A stretch of DNA of 64,000 nt from CAYMSF01 sp964392985 (GCA_964392985.1 CAYMSF010000012.1:17720-81719); one strand, 5' to 3'. Positions 1 through 9,276 are shown, counted from the first letter of the stretch. The notes: generated from the sequence alone by a model not told the origin. Translations and numbers: made by a program.

Positions 1-87
1 TTATTAATTGCCAATCTGGAGAAAATAAGCTTTTTATATAAAATGAACAATAATGTTACTAACAAGCAAAAGATTCAGATATCATGA
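1..87 (+). CDS. C-terminal end of an upstream gene, cut by the window edge
   Basis: The frame is open from base 1 and stops with TGA at 85-87, giving 28 residues that start LLIANLEKISFLYK. The stop overlaps the ATG of the next gene in an ATGA junction (84-87), the usual sign of translational coupling in an operon. So the biosynthetic cluster continues to the left of the window. There is too little sequence to name the family. Confidence 0.55.
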   Translation, partial: LLIANLEKISFLYKMNNNVTNKQKIQIS

Positions 88-422
88 ACATTATTTCGTA
101 TATTGATTCGGCGCTGCACTTGAATTCAACTGATTCCGGGGTGATAAAATTTTCATCTGAATTTCCGGGTTTTGAAGGTCATTTTCCAGGAAATCCAATA
201 GTACCCGGTGCATGTTTGATAGAGACGGCGCGTCAATTGGTTAGTAAAATAAAAGGAAAAGATTTGTCATTGCTATCAATTCATAAAGTAAAATTCGTCG
301 CTCCAGTTATCCCCGGTGATGAGCTGGAGTTTAAGCTGCAATTTGTCAATTCAACTCGGATTAATGTAACAGTTATCAGTGGCAACGTAAGAATTTGTGA
401 CCTTCAAATAGAAGTGGGTTAA
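84..422 (+). CDS. FabZ/FabA-like 3-hydroxyacyl-ACP dehydratase
   Basis: A 112-residue single hotdog-fold protein. The FabZ signature GHFPGNPIVPG is clear at residues 32-42, with the catalytic His33 and, in LIETARQ, the acidic residue Glu47. The family removes water from 3-hydroxyacyl-ACP to give trans-2-enoyl-ACP. At 112 residues it is shorter than housekeeping FabZ (about 145), as is common for dedicated dehydratases of aryl-polyene-type clusters. It is translationally coupled to the gene before it (ATGA) and lies 2 nt before the thioesterase gene, so it is almost certainly part of the same operon. The substrate is unknown. Confidence 0.85.
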   Translation: MNIISYIDSALHLNSTDSGVIKFSSEFPGFEGHFPGNPIVPGACLIETARQLVSKIKGKDLSLLSIHKVKFVAPVIPGDELEFKLQFVNSTRINVTVISGNVRICDLQIEVG

Positions 423-424
423 TT

Positions 425-895
425 ATGCGCAAAAAAAACTATTTTATTCCAGAACAGATGACGCCGCAGCCAATAGAAAAAACTGTAGAGCGCCGGGTTT
501 TATTCAGTGAGGTTGACGTGCTTGGTATTGTTTGGCATGGACGGTATCCACAGTTTTTTGAGGAGGCGCATACCATTTTATTTCACCACTGCAACCTTAC
601 TTATGAAAAGTATCGAATGGTAAATTTGTCTGCTCCGATTGTACGGTTGGAAATTGATTACATGCTGCCGTTGTATCTTGATGAAATAATCAAGATTCGT
701 GCAAGGTTGTTTTATACTGATGCGGCGAAGTTACTTGTTGATTATCAGATTACTAATTCACAAAATATAGTTACTTGTACCGGTTGTACAACGCAGATTT
801 TTGTTGATACTCAGAGCAAAGAACCACTCTACTTATCACCGGAAATCTGGGAAAACTGCCGCCGTAACTGGCGTGACGGAGTGCTTCATGGTTGA
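425..895 (+). CDS. Acyl-CoA/ACP thioesterase, 4HBT hotdog family
   Basis: 156 residues with the YbgC/4HBT signature VDVLGIVWHGRYPQFFEEA (about residues 30-48). It contains the conserved Asp31, His38 and Glu47. The family hydrolyses acyl-thioesters; in aryl-polyene clusters such an enzyme is proposed to release or proofread the acyl chain. It starts two bases after the dehydratase stop codon. Its end overlaps the start of the ketosynthase gene by 8 bases (ATG at 888). Function in chain release is inferred from context. Confidence 0.8.
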   Translation: MRKKNYFIPEQMTPQPIEKTVERRVLFSEVDVLGIVWHGRYPQFFEEAHTILFHHCNLTYEKYRMVNLSAPIVRLEIDYMLPLYLDEIIKIRARLFYTDAAKLLVDYQITNSQNIVTCTGCTTQIFVDTQSKEPLYLSPEIWENCRRNWRDGVLHG

Positions 896-1955
896 AATTA
901 TAGCCGCTGAACTGATTAGTGCCCTGGGTAATAATTTGAATGATAATTATGCAAGTATCAAGACAGGGCAGACAGGTTTTAGACCTGTAACCAGATTCTC
1001 AGGAGTCGCCCCGATGCCGATGGCGGCTACAATGGATATTTTCCGCGTACCGGAGCAATCATTTCCCGAAACTATGTTACGATTGTTGCGCGCTAATATT
1101 GCTGAGTTGCCGTCAAATGCTGAACTTTTTTTTGCCACTACGGTGGGCGAAATCGACCTTCTTGAAAGCGATAATTCTACAAGTTTCTGTACCTGCCGGT
1201 CATTGATGAACAAGGCAGTCAGGATTTTCGGAGCTACTCGCGGGCATCTTGTTTCGGCAGCGTGCTCCTCCGGCAATTTTGCGCTGGGAATGGCCAGGCA
1301 GCGGATTGAGGCGAACCTGCTCGATTATGCCATAGTTATTGGTTGCGATATGGTTAGTGAATTTGTATATTCAGGTTTTCGTTCGATTGGAGCTCTGGAT
1401 GAACAACCTTGCCGCCCGTATAATAAAGACAGGGGAGGGGTTAGCCTGGGTGAGGCTGCCGGAGTCATGGTGTTGGCGTCATCAAAAAAAAATAAAGGTA
1501 AGAGCCTTGGACGTTTGTCTGGCTTTGGTGCATCATGTGATGCGACTCATATCACCGCGCCGGAAATTAGCGGTAATGGTCTGGCAACGGCAATCAGGCA
1601 AGCTGTCACCGGTGATATTGGTGCCATTCTAGGTCATGGTACTGGTACCATTTTTAATGATCAGGCTGAAATTAATGCAATAAATAAAGTTTTTGGTGAT
1701 AATTCAACACCAATGGTTTCGCTTAAGGCCAATCTTGGCCATACTCTTGGCGCTGCTGGCATTGTTCAGGCTGTTATAGCATTGAAAATGCTTAATGAAC
1801 GTCAAATTCCGCCGCAGGTCGGACTTTCTACTCCGATGGCAGGGGCAGAAAAACTGGTTTCAAAAGATATACAGAAATTTAAAAATGGTAGAATACTTTC
1901 ATTAACCCTTGGTTTTGGCGGCTTGAATTCCGCTGTATTGCTGGAGGACTGTTGA
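888..1955 (+). CDS. Beta-ketoacyl-ACP synthase (KAS I/II type)
   Basis: 355 residues from ATG 888, which I prefer to an upstream in-frame start at 801 because the protein then begins MVEIIAAELISALG as FabF-type enzymes do and overlaps the previous gene only slightly. The catalytic triad is complete: Cys126 in SAACSSG, His250 in GHGTGT, and His285 in LKANLGHTLGAAG with Lys280. It condenses an acyl chain with malonyl-ACP. It is shorter than FabF (about 410) but typical of cluster ketosynthases. The next gene is a KS-like protein, so the two may act as a KS/chain-length-factor pair. Confidence 0.88.
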   Translation: MVEIIAAELISALGNNLNDNYASIKTGQTGFRPVTRFSGVAPMPMAATMDIFRVPEQSFPETMLRLLRANIAELPSNAELFFATTVGEIDLLESDNSTSFCTCRSLMNKAVRIFGATRGHLVSAACSSGNFALGMARQRIEANLLDYAIVIGCDMVSEFVYSGFRSIGALDEQPCRPYNKDRGGVSLGEAAGVMVLASSKKNKGKSLGRLSGFGASCDATHITAPEISGNGLATAIRQAVTGDIGAILGHGTGTIFNDQAEINAINKVFGDNSTPMVSLKANLGHTLGAAGIVQAVIALKMLNERQIPPQVGLSTPMAGAEKLVSKDIQKFKNGRILSLTLGFGGLNSAVLLEDC

Positions 1956-2557
1956 TGCAATTAAACGTTGCCGGTGGTGCAAAAATTTTTCAAGATACAG
2001 CTTGTTGCATGCGAAGCAAACGCGACTTTGCCGTCGATGCAAAGATGGTAAAATTATTGAAGGAACTAATTGATTTGAAATTCGTTGAATCAGGACGAAT
2101 GGAAAATTTTTACCGGCAGAGCTTGAAAGCTAGAATGGCTCAATTATTAGCCATTATGGCGATTAATGATGCACAAATTCATGATGCCGGCAACGGTGCT
2201 TTGATTGCCTGGAATGGCACCAGTTGTATCAGTGAAAATCGCAGGTATTTTTCAGACTATCTTCAGTTCAACCGGGAATCAGGACAAGGTAAACTTTTTG
2301 TTGCAACGTTACCTTCCACCCCGGCGGCAGAGGCAGCGATTGCTATAAATTTGCAAGGGGCGGTTTTTTACTACGGCGGTAATGAATTTTCGGATTTGCT
2401 TACTGAAATTGAGCTTGAAACACAAAGACATTCATTTGTATTAGCTATGGAGATATTTGATGACCACGGGGTCGCTCTGGTTTTTGTCCCGGGCAAAAAT
2501 TCATTTAGCGGGCAAAGCCTTAGTGATATATTCTCCTCTGTTTATCGGGGGCACTAA
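1955..2557 (+). CDS. Ketosynthase-like protein without active-site Cys (possible chain length factor)
   Basis: About 200 residues. An in-frame TTG at 1952 precedes ATG 1955, which overlaps the ketosynthase stop by one base and is preferred. The middle region, VATLPSTPAAEAAIAINLQG, resembles the N-terminal ketosynthase half (PF13723-like) as found in aryl-polyene clusters, but the expected nucleophile region has no Cys and the C-terminal half of a ketosynthase is absent. By analogy with KS-alpha/KS-beta pairs of type II polyketide synthases it may partner the preceding enzyme and set chain length. Family assignment is moderate; role is inference. Confidence 0.6.
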   Translation: MQLNVAGGAKIFQDTACCMRSKRDFAVDAKMVKLLKELIDLKFVESGRMENFYRQSLKARMAQLLAIMAINDAQIHDAGNGALIAWNGTSCISENRRYFSDYLQFNRESGQGKLFVATLPSTPAAEAAIAINLQGAVFYYGGNEFSDLLTEIELETQRHSFVLAMEIFDDHGVALVFVPGKNSFSGQSLSDIFSSVYRGH

Positions 2558-3699
2558 TGGAACAAAACATCTGGGTTGTAATTCCCGTTTATAATCATCA
2601 TCGGACAATTGTCGCGGTGGCGTCAGCTTGCCGGGCAATTCATCCCAACGTTTTGGTTGTTGACGATGGCAGTACTGATCTTGATGTGAGCTCGGCTTTG
2701 GCTCACCGGGGACTGACGGTGATTACCCATCACCGTAACCAGGGCAAAGGTCAGGCATTGATGACCGCTATACATTTTCTCCAGACAGTCAACGCAACTG
2801 TCATGATTACGATTGATGCAGACGGACAACATTATCCCGAAGATATTTTACGTTTCTTACCTGTTATAGAAAATAATAAAGATGCTGTTATTGTTGGTTG
2901 CAGGGAATTTGGAGCAAATGTACCGGGGGCAAGTCGATTTGGCAGGAAATTTGCCAATTTTTGGCTGAAATTGGAGACTGGAGTTGATTGCGCCGATTGC
3001 CAGAGTGGATTTCGAGCTTATCCGCTCAGATATATTAACCAGCTTAAACTAATCAGTCATCATTACAATTTTGAAACTGAAATTTTAACTCGTAGCGTTT
3101 GGGCTGGATTGGAGATTATCAACCTCCCGGTCAGAACCTATTACCCCCCTGCCGGTGAACGTGTTTCACACTTCCGGCCATTCATCGATAACTGGCGGAT
3201 ATCATTGATACATTTTCACTTGATTGCGTTACGGTTACTTCCGTTTAATTTTCCCAAACTGGTCAAATCAAAACAGCATAAATTATCAATTTTCCGCCCC
3301 ATAGAGTTACTCAAGTCATTAATAAATGAGAATAGTACCCCGGCAGGTTTGGCAATTTCTGCGGCGGTTGGAACTTTTTTAGCAGTGATTCCAATTCCTG
3401 GATTTCATACCGCTGCAATACTTTATGTAGCCATTCGCTGGAATCTTAACAAGGTTATCGCCGTATTGATTCAAAATTTGTTTATGCCGCCATTCTCGCC
3501 GTTTTTGTGTATTGAGACTGGTTATTATATTTGTCACGGGAAGTTTTTGCAAGATTTTACCTTAACCCCATGGTTATGTGAGATTCCATACCGCTTTGAG
3601 GATTGGCTGATTGGCAGTTTGGTGCTTGCGCCAGTGTTCGCGATAGTTACAGGGGCAATTACCTATCTGATTTCCCGGAGGCTTAAACATGGTGAGTAA
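2557..3699 (+). CDS. GT2 glycosyltransferase with C-terminal DUF2062 domain
   Basis: 380 residues. Residues 1-230 form a family 2 glycosyltransferase: VIPVYNHH near the start, VVDDGSTD (34-41), and the metal-binding DADGQH (87-92). Residues about 320-375 contain the DUF2062 pattern with hydrophobic helices (GTFLAVIPIPGFHTA, LFMPPFSPF). This fusion is found in aryl-polyene-type clusters next to an acyltransferase, where it is thought to act on the lipid head group at the inner membrane. It overlaps the genes on both sides (1 and 11 nt). Sugar donor and acceptor cannot be told. Confidence 0.82.
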   Translation: MEQNIWVVIPVYNHHRTIVAVASACRAIHPNVLVVDDGSTDLDVSSALAHRGLTVITHHRNQGKGQALMTAIHFLQTVNATVMITIDADGQHYPEDILRFLPVIENNKDAVIVGCREFGANVPGASRFGRKFANFWLKLETGVDCADCQSGFRAYPLRYINQLKLISHHYNFETEILTRSVWAGLEIINLPVRTYYPPAGERVSHFRPFIDNWRISLIHFHLIALRLLPFNFPKLVKSKQHKLSIFRPIELLKSLINENSTPAGLAISAAVGTFLAVIPIPGFHTAAILYVAIRWNLNKVIAVLIQNLFMPPFSPFLCIETGYYICHGKFLQDFTLTPWLCEIPYRFEDWLIGSLVLAPVFAIVTGAITYLISRRLKHGE

Positions 3700-4591
3700 A
3701 AGTGAAAATCTAAGTTCCAGCCGCGGCAATCATGCCGGGATTGTTTTTTTTAAATGTTTTATGCATTTTTTCGGCTTGAATCATGCTAGAAATTTAGTTT
3801 GGATGGTGAGTTTGTTCTATACAATTTTTGATCGCAAGGCGTGCCGGGCTGCTTTGCCTTATTTAAAACATCGTTTTCCCCGGGCAGGAAAGTTAGCGTT
3901 ATTCTTCCATACTTACAAGTTGTTGACTTCTCAGGGGCAGTCACTATTAACTGCTGCATATATTGGGAATAATAATACCATTAAGTATAATTCCGAAAAT
4001 AAGCGGAGTCTTGAATCATATATGCAGAATAAAAATCAGGGATTCATCTTGTTGACGTCACACTTTGGTGATTGGCAGGCATCAATTCACTATTTTGATG
4101 AATATCAGCGTGCTGTAAATTTATTGGTTGAGGTCGACGCTAATGTGAATGTTGATAAATTAATGGCAGTGAAAGGTAAAACCGATAATGTGAAAATTAT
4201 TTCAACCAGTGAACCATTTGGCGGCTTGCTTTCTGTCTTGGAGGCAATAGAAAATCATGAAGTTGTTTGCATCATGGGTGATCGGAATTATGAAAGTAGC
4301 GGAATCGAAATCGAATTCCTCGGCGATAAAGCAATTTTTCCCAAGGCCACTTTTCACTTGGCCGCTCAATTGCAATGTCCAGTTATCCCTTTGACAATGG
4401 TTTACGACCGTAAAAGCTCGATGATGGTTAAGTATTTTGGTCCGGTTATTAACGTTCCAGTTACTCATCAGCGTTTAAATAACGATAGCTTACGTCCTTT
4501 TCTGGAAATTTATGTCGAGTATTTAAGTGATATGATAAAGCGATATCCATACCACTTTTTTATTTTTTCAGACATTTGGGTGAAAAAATAA
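3689..4591 (+). CDS. LpxL/HtrB-like lysophospholipid acyltransferase
   Basis: 300 residues with an N-terminal hydrophobic segment and the LPLAT block LLTSHFGDWQ (about 121-130), then IMGDRNYESSGIEIEFLG and FPKATFHLAAQLQCPVIPL, typical of lipid A-type acyltransferases. It would move an acyl chain from ACP or CoA to a lipid or sugar acceptor at the inner membrane. In the usual HFGNWE motif the last position is the catalytic acid; here it is Gln130, with Asp128 two residues earlier. It overlaps the glycosyltransferase by 11 nt. In some aryl-polyene clusters these two activities are fused. Confidence 0.75.
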   Translation: MVSKSENLSSSRGNHAGIVFFKCFMHFFGLNHARNLVWMVSLFYTIFDRKACRAALPYLKHRFPRAGKLALFFHTYKLLTSQGQSLLTAAYIGNNNTIKYNSENKRSLESYMQNKNQGFILLTSHFGDWQASIHYFDEYQRAVNLLVEVDANVNVDKLMAVKGKTDNVKIISTSEPFGGLLSVLEAIENHEVVCIMGDRNYESSGIEIEFLGDKAIFPKATFHLAAQLQCPVIPLTMVYDRKSSMMVKYFGPVINVPVTHQRLNNDSLRPFLEIYVEYLSDMIKRYPYHFFIFSDIWVKK

Positions 4592-4829
4592 TTTTGTGTT
4601 ATTTACTCTTTATAATGACTGAAACATCGTCTTAAAGTTGAAGACCTTGACAATATTATCTTTATCGGGAATTAAGTTCCAGGTCTGGTGCATGTTTTAT
4701 GTAATCAACCAATTATCGAGGTGAAAAAATAAATATCGGCGGTATTGTATCATATAAAATATTAAATATAGTGAGATATCTTTGTTTATGACACAAACAA
4801 AACCGATTTATTGCAAAGGGTAAAGGCTT
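4592..4829 (+). other. Intergenic gap within the cluster
   Basis: 238 AT-rich bases between the acyltransferase and the acyl carrier protein. A TTGACA is present near 4649 but without a convincing -10 box 16-18 nt downstream, so a separate promoter for the second half of the cluster is possible but not shown. No ORF with a ribosome binding site and no strong terminator hairpin were seen. Confidence 0.4.
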
Positions 4830-5078
4830 ATGAACGAAGAAACAATCAGCAAGTTTTTAATTCAAGAATTGTCTATTATTACACAATGTAATTCAGCGCA
4901 AATTGATTTGGATAAGTCCTTGTATGATAATGGCGTAAACTCGATAAGATTTGTCGAATTATTGCTGGCGATTCAAAGACAGTGGCAGCTTGACTATTTG
5001 AATGACAATTTATTAAGTTCAGATGATGTATCTTCTTTGCGAAAACTTATTAACAAAATTGCCAATGATTTAGGTTGA
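4830..5078 (+). CDS. Acyl carrier protein
   Basis: 82 residues, the normal ACP size. The phosphopantetheine attachment Ser38 sits in DNGVNSIRFVELL, equivalent to the DSL motif of FabD-type ACPs, with Asn in place of Asp before the serine. It carries the growing chain for the surrounding ketosynthases and dehydratase. The TGA stop overlaps the TTG start of the next gene. It is separated from the upstream half of the cluster by 238 bases. Confidence 0.85.
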   Translation: MNEETISKFLIQELSIITQCNSAQIDLDKSLYDNGVNSIRFVELLLAIQRQWQLDYLNDNLLSSDDVSSLRKLINKIANDLG

Positions 5079-6313
5079 AATTGATCTTTTTCAAAAAACA
5101 CCAGCATTTTTTAAACGGCATTGACTATGTGACGAGAGCTTTGGGATACAGTTGTCGCCATACTCCCGGCAAAAGCAATAATTTTTTGCTTGTTTTGGAG
5201 TTGGAACGAGCAATTCAAGCCAATGAATTATCTCTAAACCTTGCCCCTTATTCTGCATTACTGCATGGTTCTTTCAGACGCAATTTCCTGTTGGCACCAC
5301 ATTGGAAGCCAGGTAAAGCACAATTAATCAAAATTGAAGAGGGATATTCACACCTGAATGATTACGCCAATCAACCATTGACAGGTAATACGCAAATTGG
5401 AATAGCTGTAATTGATAATATGCTGGTTTTTAAATTCAGCCACCAGATATTTGACGCTAGAGGAGCTGAAATGTTTGTAATGAATTTGTTTAATAATCTA
5501 TATTCGGATTCGGATATAGGACTGAAATCTCCAGATTTATGCGAATGGAAAAGTAAGTTTTCTGCAGGAAGGACAGTGAACAGGTTATTAATTGCCTTGC
5601 GAAAAAAAGGAAAAGTAGCGAGTTTAGTAACTGAACAGACAGCGCTGGCAACAAATAATTCTTATGTAATTACCCTTAATTCTGAGGAAATTACTCAAAT
5701 CAAGCATAAATCGGAAGATGCGGTTGGTCCATTCATGCTGGGAGGATATCTGGCTGCGATAGTGGCGTGGAGCTTTGAACACCTTAAGCAGTCGCGCCAT
5801 ATTGAAGGCAACGTCATGTTACCTATGTCAATAGACTTGCGGGGAATTTCTGTGCCCAATGATATTTTATTTTTCAATCAGTGGAGTGTTTCCCCGTTAT
5901 ATTTTTCTACCAGTGTTAGTCCGGCGCTTAAAGGATGGTTAGCTTCGGCTAGGCAGCAAATAATTTTTAATACGTCAAATCGTATTCCGCAGGCATTTCG
6001 TCAAGCTAATATGCTTACAAGAATTGTGCCATTAAGATTGATGAAGCGGCTTATGGCAACATTGAGCGGAAGCACGATGTTTTCATTTTTACCGGACAGT
6101 CTGGTTACGAATACTGAATGTTCAATTAAAATAAAAAATCTATACCATTTGCCGTTGATGCCGCCAGAACCTGGAATAGGTGTTTTCGTTAATGTTTTTG
6201 AGAAAAAAATGAATATTGTATTATCATGGCGGGAAGGCGTTATATCTTTAGATGAAGCGCAAAACTTTGCTCGGGTTTTGCGCTTGAACTTGCTGACCGG
6301 AGTTGAGAAATGA
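5075..6313 (+). CDS. Condensation/WES-type acyltransferase superfamily protein
   Basis: 412 residues. The motif SHQIFDARGAE (about 122-132) matches the HxxxDxxG active site of the chloramphenicol acetyltransferase/condensation-domain superfamily: His123, Asp127, Gly130. Such enzymes transfer an acyl group from a carrier to an alcohol or amine. The start is TTG at 5075, overlapping the ACP stop, and the end overlaps the ligase gene by 4 nt (ATGA), so the three genes are coupled. The context suggests ester or amide formation with the cluster's acyl chain. Acceptor unknown; superfamily call moderately sure. Confidence 0.65.
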   Translation: MKLIFFKKHQHFLNGIDYVTRALGYSCRHTPGKSNNFLLVLELERAIQANELSLNLAPYSALLHGSFRRNFLLAPHWKPGKAQLIKIEEGYSHLNDYANQPLTGNTQIGIAVIDNMLVFKFSHQIFDARGAEMFVMNLFNNLYSDSDIGLKSPDLCEWKSKFSAGRTVNRLLIALRKKGKVASLVTEQTALATNNSYVITLNSEEITQIKHKSEDAVGPFMLGGYLAAIVAWSFEHLKQSRHIEGNVMLPMSIDLRGISVPNDILFFNQWSVSPLYFSTSVSPALKGWLASARQQIIFNTSNRIPQAFRQANMLTRIVPLRLMKRLMATLSGSTMFSFLPDSLVTNTECSIKIKNLYHLPLMPPEPGIGVFVNVFEKKMNIVLSWREGVISLDEAQNFARVLRLNLLTGVEK

Positions 6314-7713
6314 ACATTTATCGACAAATTTGCATTGATGTCGGCAATTATTCTGGAATAGCTCTTATTGAGGAGGGCCTGGAGCTCAGTTATCCATCTC
6401 TTTTTGGGCGGGTGGACGCTTTCGGCAAACTACTGCTGAATGCGGGGGTCAGGCCAGATGACCGCGTGGGTTTTATCGCGGAAAATTCCAGTGACTACAT
6501 AATATTAAGTCTGGCGATATTGTCAATCGATGCCATAATCGTACCGTTTAGCCGTAACGCCAGTAGGCCGGAAATAGAAGCTATTTGCGCGGATTTGGAA
6601 ATTAATTTTTTGGTTACAAGCACAGAATATTCAGCTGACAGCAGAATATTATCTTCAGGTTGTTATTTGACCAGAAAGTGCCTGTATAACAGGCACATTG
6701 ATTTAGCTGACAATCGTCAATGTGCCTTTATCCGGTTTTCTTCCGGAACAACCGGTGCAAGCAAGGGGGTAATTTTGTCGCATCAATCCGTTCTCGAGCG
6801 TACGTCTGCATGTGAGGGATTGCTTATTGGAGAGGGTGAAAAGGTATTGTGGGTATTGGATATGGCCTTTCACTTTGTTGTGACCATCATTTTGTTTTTG
6901 CGGCGGCGTGCTTCAATTGTATTATGTCCGGTACCGGTTGAAACTGCAATGTTTGCCATGATTAAAAAATACAAAATTAACCTTTTATATGCAACCCCTT
7001 ATCATTATCGGATGATGGTTCAATCCAGCCAATGTAATAGAGATGATTTGTCATCAGTGAAATTTGCCGTATCAACAGCGATGCGTTTAGAACCTTTTGA
7101 GTGGGTACAATTTTATGAAAAATTCGGGATACCATTGAATCAAGCGTATGGAATTATTGAAGTTGGATTGCCTGCTATAAATGACTCCCGTGAATGCGAA
7201 CGTTGCGAATCAGCAGGGAAAGTACAGGACTCATACGAAATTAAACTCAATAACCCTGATGCCTCAGGCACTGGTGAAATATGGCTCAAAGGACCAGGTA
7301 TGTTTGATGGATATTTTTTGCCATTCTGCCTTCGTGAGCGGGTTTGTCAGGACGGGTGGTTTAATACTGGTGATTTAGGACGTCTTGATAAGGACGGATA
7401 TTTATATATTGCAGGAAGAACTAAGCAGATAATTAACTATATGGGAATGAAAATTTTTCCGGAACAAGTAGAATCAATTATCAATCAATATCCGATTATT
7501 CAAGAATCACGTGTTTTTGGTAAAAAAATGGGTAACCTGGGTGAAATTCCAGTTGCTGAGGTGGTTTTAAAACCTTGTTTTGAGCTTAACGATGAAGCTC
7601 TGACAGATTTGCGCCGATTCCTTTTTGCCCGGATGGCAGGGTATGCGGTGCCGAAATCTTTTAATGTGGCGGTGTCAATTCCCCGTACTGCCAGCGGTAA
7701 AATTTTACGGTAA
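6310..7713 (+). CDS. AMP-forming acyl-CoA/acyl-ACP ligase
   Basis: 467 residues of the ANL superfamily. The phosphate-binding loop RFSSGTTGASKG lies at 142-153, YGIIEVG corresponds to the A5 region, GWFNTGDLG and KQIINYMGMKIFPEQVE are the hinge and C-terminal motifs, and PRTASGKILR with the catalytic Lys ends the protein. It activates a carboxylic acid as an adenylate and loads it onto CoA or the adjacent ACP. In aryl-polyene clusters the homologue loads the starter acid. It overlaps the acyltransferase gene by ATGA. The substrate cannot be read from the sequence. Confidence 0.85.
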   Translation: MNIYRQICIDVGNYSGIALIEEGLELSYPSLFGRVDAFGKLLLNAGVRPDDRVGFIAENSSDYIILSLAILSIDAIIVPFSRNASRPEIEAICADLEINFLVTSTEYSADSRILSSGCYLTRKCLYNRHIDLADNRQCAFIRFSSGTTGASKGVILSHQSVLERTSACEGLLIGEGEKVLWVLDMAFHFVVTIILFLRRRASIVLCPVPVETAMFAMIKKYKINLLYATPYHYRMMVQSSQCNRDDLSSVKFAVSTAMRLEPFEWVQFYEKFGIPLNQAYGIIEVGLPAINDSRECERCESAGKVQDSYEIKLNNPDASGTGEIWLKGPGMFDGYFLPFCLRERVCQDGWFNTGDLGRLDKDGYLYIAGRTKQIINYMGMKIFPEQVESIINQYPIIQESRVFGKKMGNLGEIPVAEVVLKPCFELNDEALTDLRRFLFARMAGYAVPKSFNVAVSIPRTASGKILR

Positions 7714-7716
7714 AAC

Positions 7717-8493
7717 ATGAAACGATGGAATTGTCTTGAACTGCATGAACGTAGTTGGTGTCCAGTTTTTTTAAGAGATTATTTAACAGACTTTTTAAGT
7801 TTTTTCAATATTCATTCTGGTGTGTATGCTCCTGCCGCACTCAAGGTTTTGGAGTTGATTCAAAAAAGCAATGAGAACCATCTGGTGGATTTATGCAGTG
7901 GCAATGGATTGTATATGTGTAAATTTTTAAAGAATTTAAATTGTCCACAGGTTAAGATTACCCTGACCGATTTGCACCCACACTTTAATAGTGAATTTGT
8001 CAATATTACTACTAATGGAGTCATAAATTACCATCCGCAGGCATTATCAGCGTTATCTGCCATTAGGGAACTGAATGGAATTCATCTGATGTTCTCTGCT
8101 ATGCACCATTTTAATGAGAAAGAATTGAGTAAAATACTCCAATGTGCAATTGATAATGAACAAACAGTAGCTTTTTTTGACTATTCGCAGCGTAAATTTG
8201 TAATGGAGCTTTTTGCAGTTATCTGTGGAGTTATTTTGCTTTTTTTAATGTCGCCACTGATCCATCCCTTCTCATGGAAAAGACTTCTGTTTACATATAT
8301 AGTTCCTTTGGTCCCGATAATTTTAATTACAGACTCGATAATTTCCCGGTTGCGTGCCTACCGGCTTTCAGAGTTAAATGATTTGTTGAAAAAACTCAAT
8401 TGTAATCCATCAAAATATCTTATATGTGCAGGAGAATATCGTTATTACTATTTTTGTTCAGTCAAATTTATTATCGGAATAAAAAACAGATAA
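7717..8493 (+). CDS. SAM-dependent methyltransferase-like protein with membrane segments
   Basis: 258 residues. The class I SAM-binding motif LVDLCSGNGLY (about 56-66) is followed by an acidic residue at the end of strand 2 (ITLTDLHPH). The C-terminal part has two hydrophobic segments (LFAVICGVILLFLMSPLI and LLFTYIVPLVPIILI), so the enzyme is probably anchored in the membrane. It starts 3 nt after the ligase. Methyltransferases are common tailoring enzymes in aryl-polyene clusters. A decayed copy of its 3' end lies downstream at about 9385-9605. Target unknown. Confidence 0.65.
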   Translation: MKRWNCLELHERSWCPVFLRDYLTDFLSFFNIHSGVYAPAALKVLELIQKSNENHLVDLCSGNGLYMCKFLKNLNCPQVKITLTDLHPHFNSEFVNITTNGVINYHPQALSALSAIRELNGIHLMFSAMHHFNEKELSKILQCAIDNEQTVAFFDYSQRKFVMELFAVICGVILLFLMSPLIHPFSWKRLLFTYIVPLVPIILITDSIISRLRAYRLSELNDLLKKLNCNPSKYLICAGEYRYYYFCSVKFIIGIKNR

Positions 8494-8583
8494 TTCTTGA
8501 TTTAATTTCGGATATCCACTATTTTATTCTGTTGGGAAAATATTTTCTGGAAGCGCTAAGTCATATTATTAACGGAGAAAGTC

Positions 8584-9276
8584 ATGTTAAAGAAATTGTT
8601 GTTGATGTGCCTGTTGGGTATTTTGGGTTTTTCATTTCAAGTTGTCGGTCAAACCACTCAGACACCTCCAGAAAAGGCTAACATTCCCGCCAAAACTTCA
8701 AAGGGTGCAGTGGCATCAGAAACTGCAAAAAATGAGCATTCTTCGCCGATACAAATTGGCTTCTGGTTTGACATTCCAGGCAATACGGAAAGAGTCAAAG
8801 TTCATGGTTTTAGATTTGGTTTTCCGTTTTCAGGGACATCTCATGTCTCCGGTTTTGACTTCTCGCTTTTCGGTTCTGACTGTGTCGGCGTTGACGGCGC
8901 CCAGATTAGTATTGGTTTCTGTAATACCTCGACCAAAAGTTATGGATTCCAGGCAGCCGTTGCGACGTGTCTGAATAAAGGTAATTTTGACGGCGTGCAA
9001 CTGTCTCTTTTTAATAAAGCTGAACAGTCAAAGGGATGGCAGGTTGGCGGCGGAAATGTAAGCAATAATGTTGACGGCGTCCAGTTTGGCTTGACAAATA
9101 TAGTGAACCGGTTAAAGGGTTTTCAGGCGGGTATTGTCAATGTGGTAGATAGAATTAGCGGACCGCAGATCGGACTGGTTAATTATGCGGATAGGGGCAG
9201 TTTTCAGCTTGGTCTGGTTAATATCAATAACAAATCATCTATGCCGTTTATGATATTATTCAACTTTTGTAAATAA
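8584..9276 (+). CDS. Secreted surface-repeat protein (LA_2272-like), copy 1
   Basis: 230 residues with an N-terminal signal peptide (KKLLLMCLLGILGFSFQVVG). The C-terminal half repeats about every 14 residues as G-x-Q-x-G-x-x-N: GVQFGLTN, GFQAGIVN, GPQIGLVN, SFQLGLVN. This pattern matches surface-repeat proteins of the LA_2272 type, probably a beta-rich outer-membrane or surface fold. The start has a good ribosome site (ggagaaagt). It is a tandem paralogue of the gene at 9692. A structural role at the cell surface is inference; its presence inside a lipid cluster is unexplained. Confidence 0.65.
   Translation: MLKKLLLMCLLGILGFSFQVVGQTTQTPPEKANIPAKTSKGAVASETAKNEHSSPIQIGFWFDIPGNTERVKVHGFRFGFPFSGTSHVSGFDFSLFGSDCVGVDGAQISIGFCNTSTKSYGFQAAVATCLNKGNFDGVQLSLFNKAEQSKGWQVGGGNVSNNVDGVQFGLTNIVNRLKGFQAGIVNVVDRISGPQIGLVNYADRGSFQLGLVNINNKSSMPFMILFNFCK

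Noticed and set aside
947..1276. Minus-strand 109-codon frame inside the first ketosynthase gene
   Set aside because: It lies fully within a gene with intact catalytic motifs on the other strand and has no recognisable protein features.
8424..8681. Plus-strand frame bridging the methyltransferase and the first surface-repeat gene
   Set aside because: It overlaps both real genes in another frame and lacks a ribosome site.
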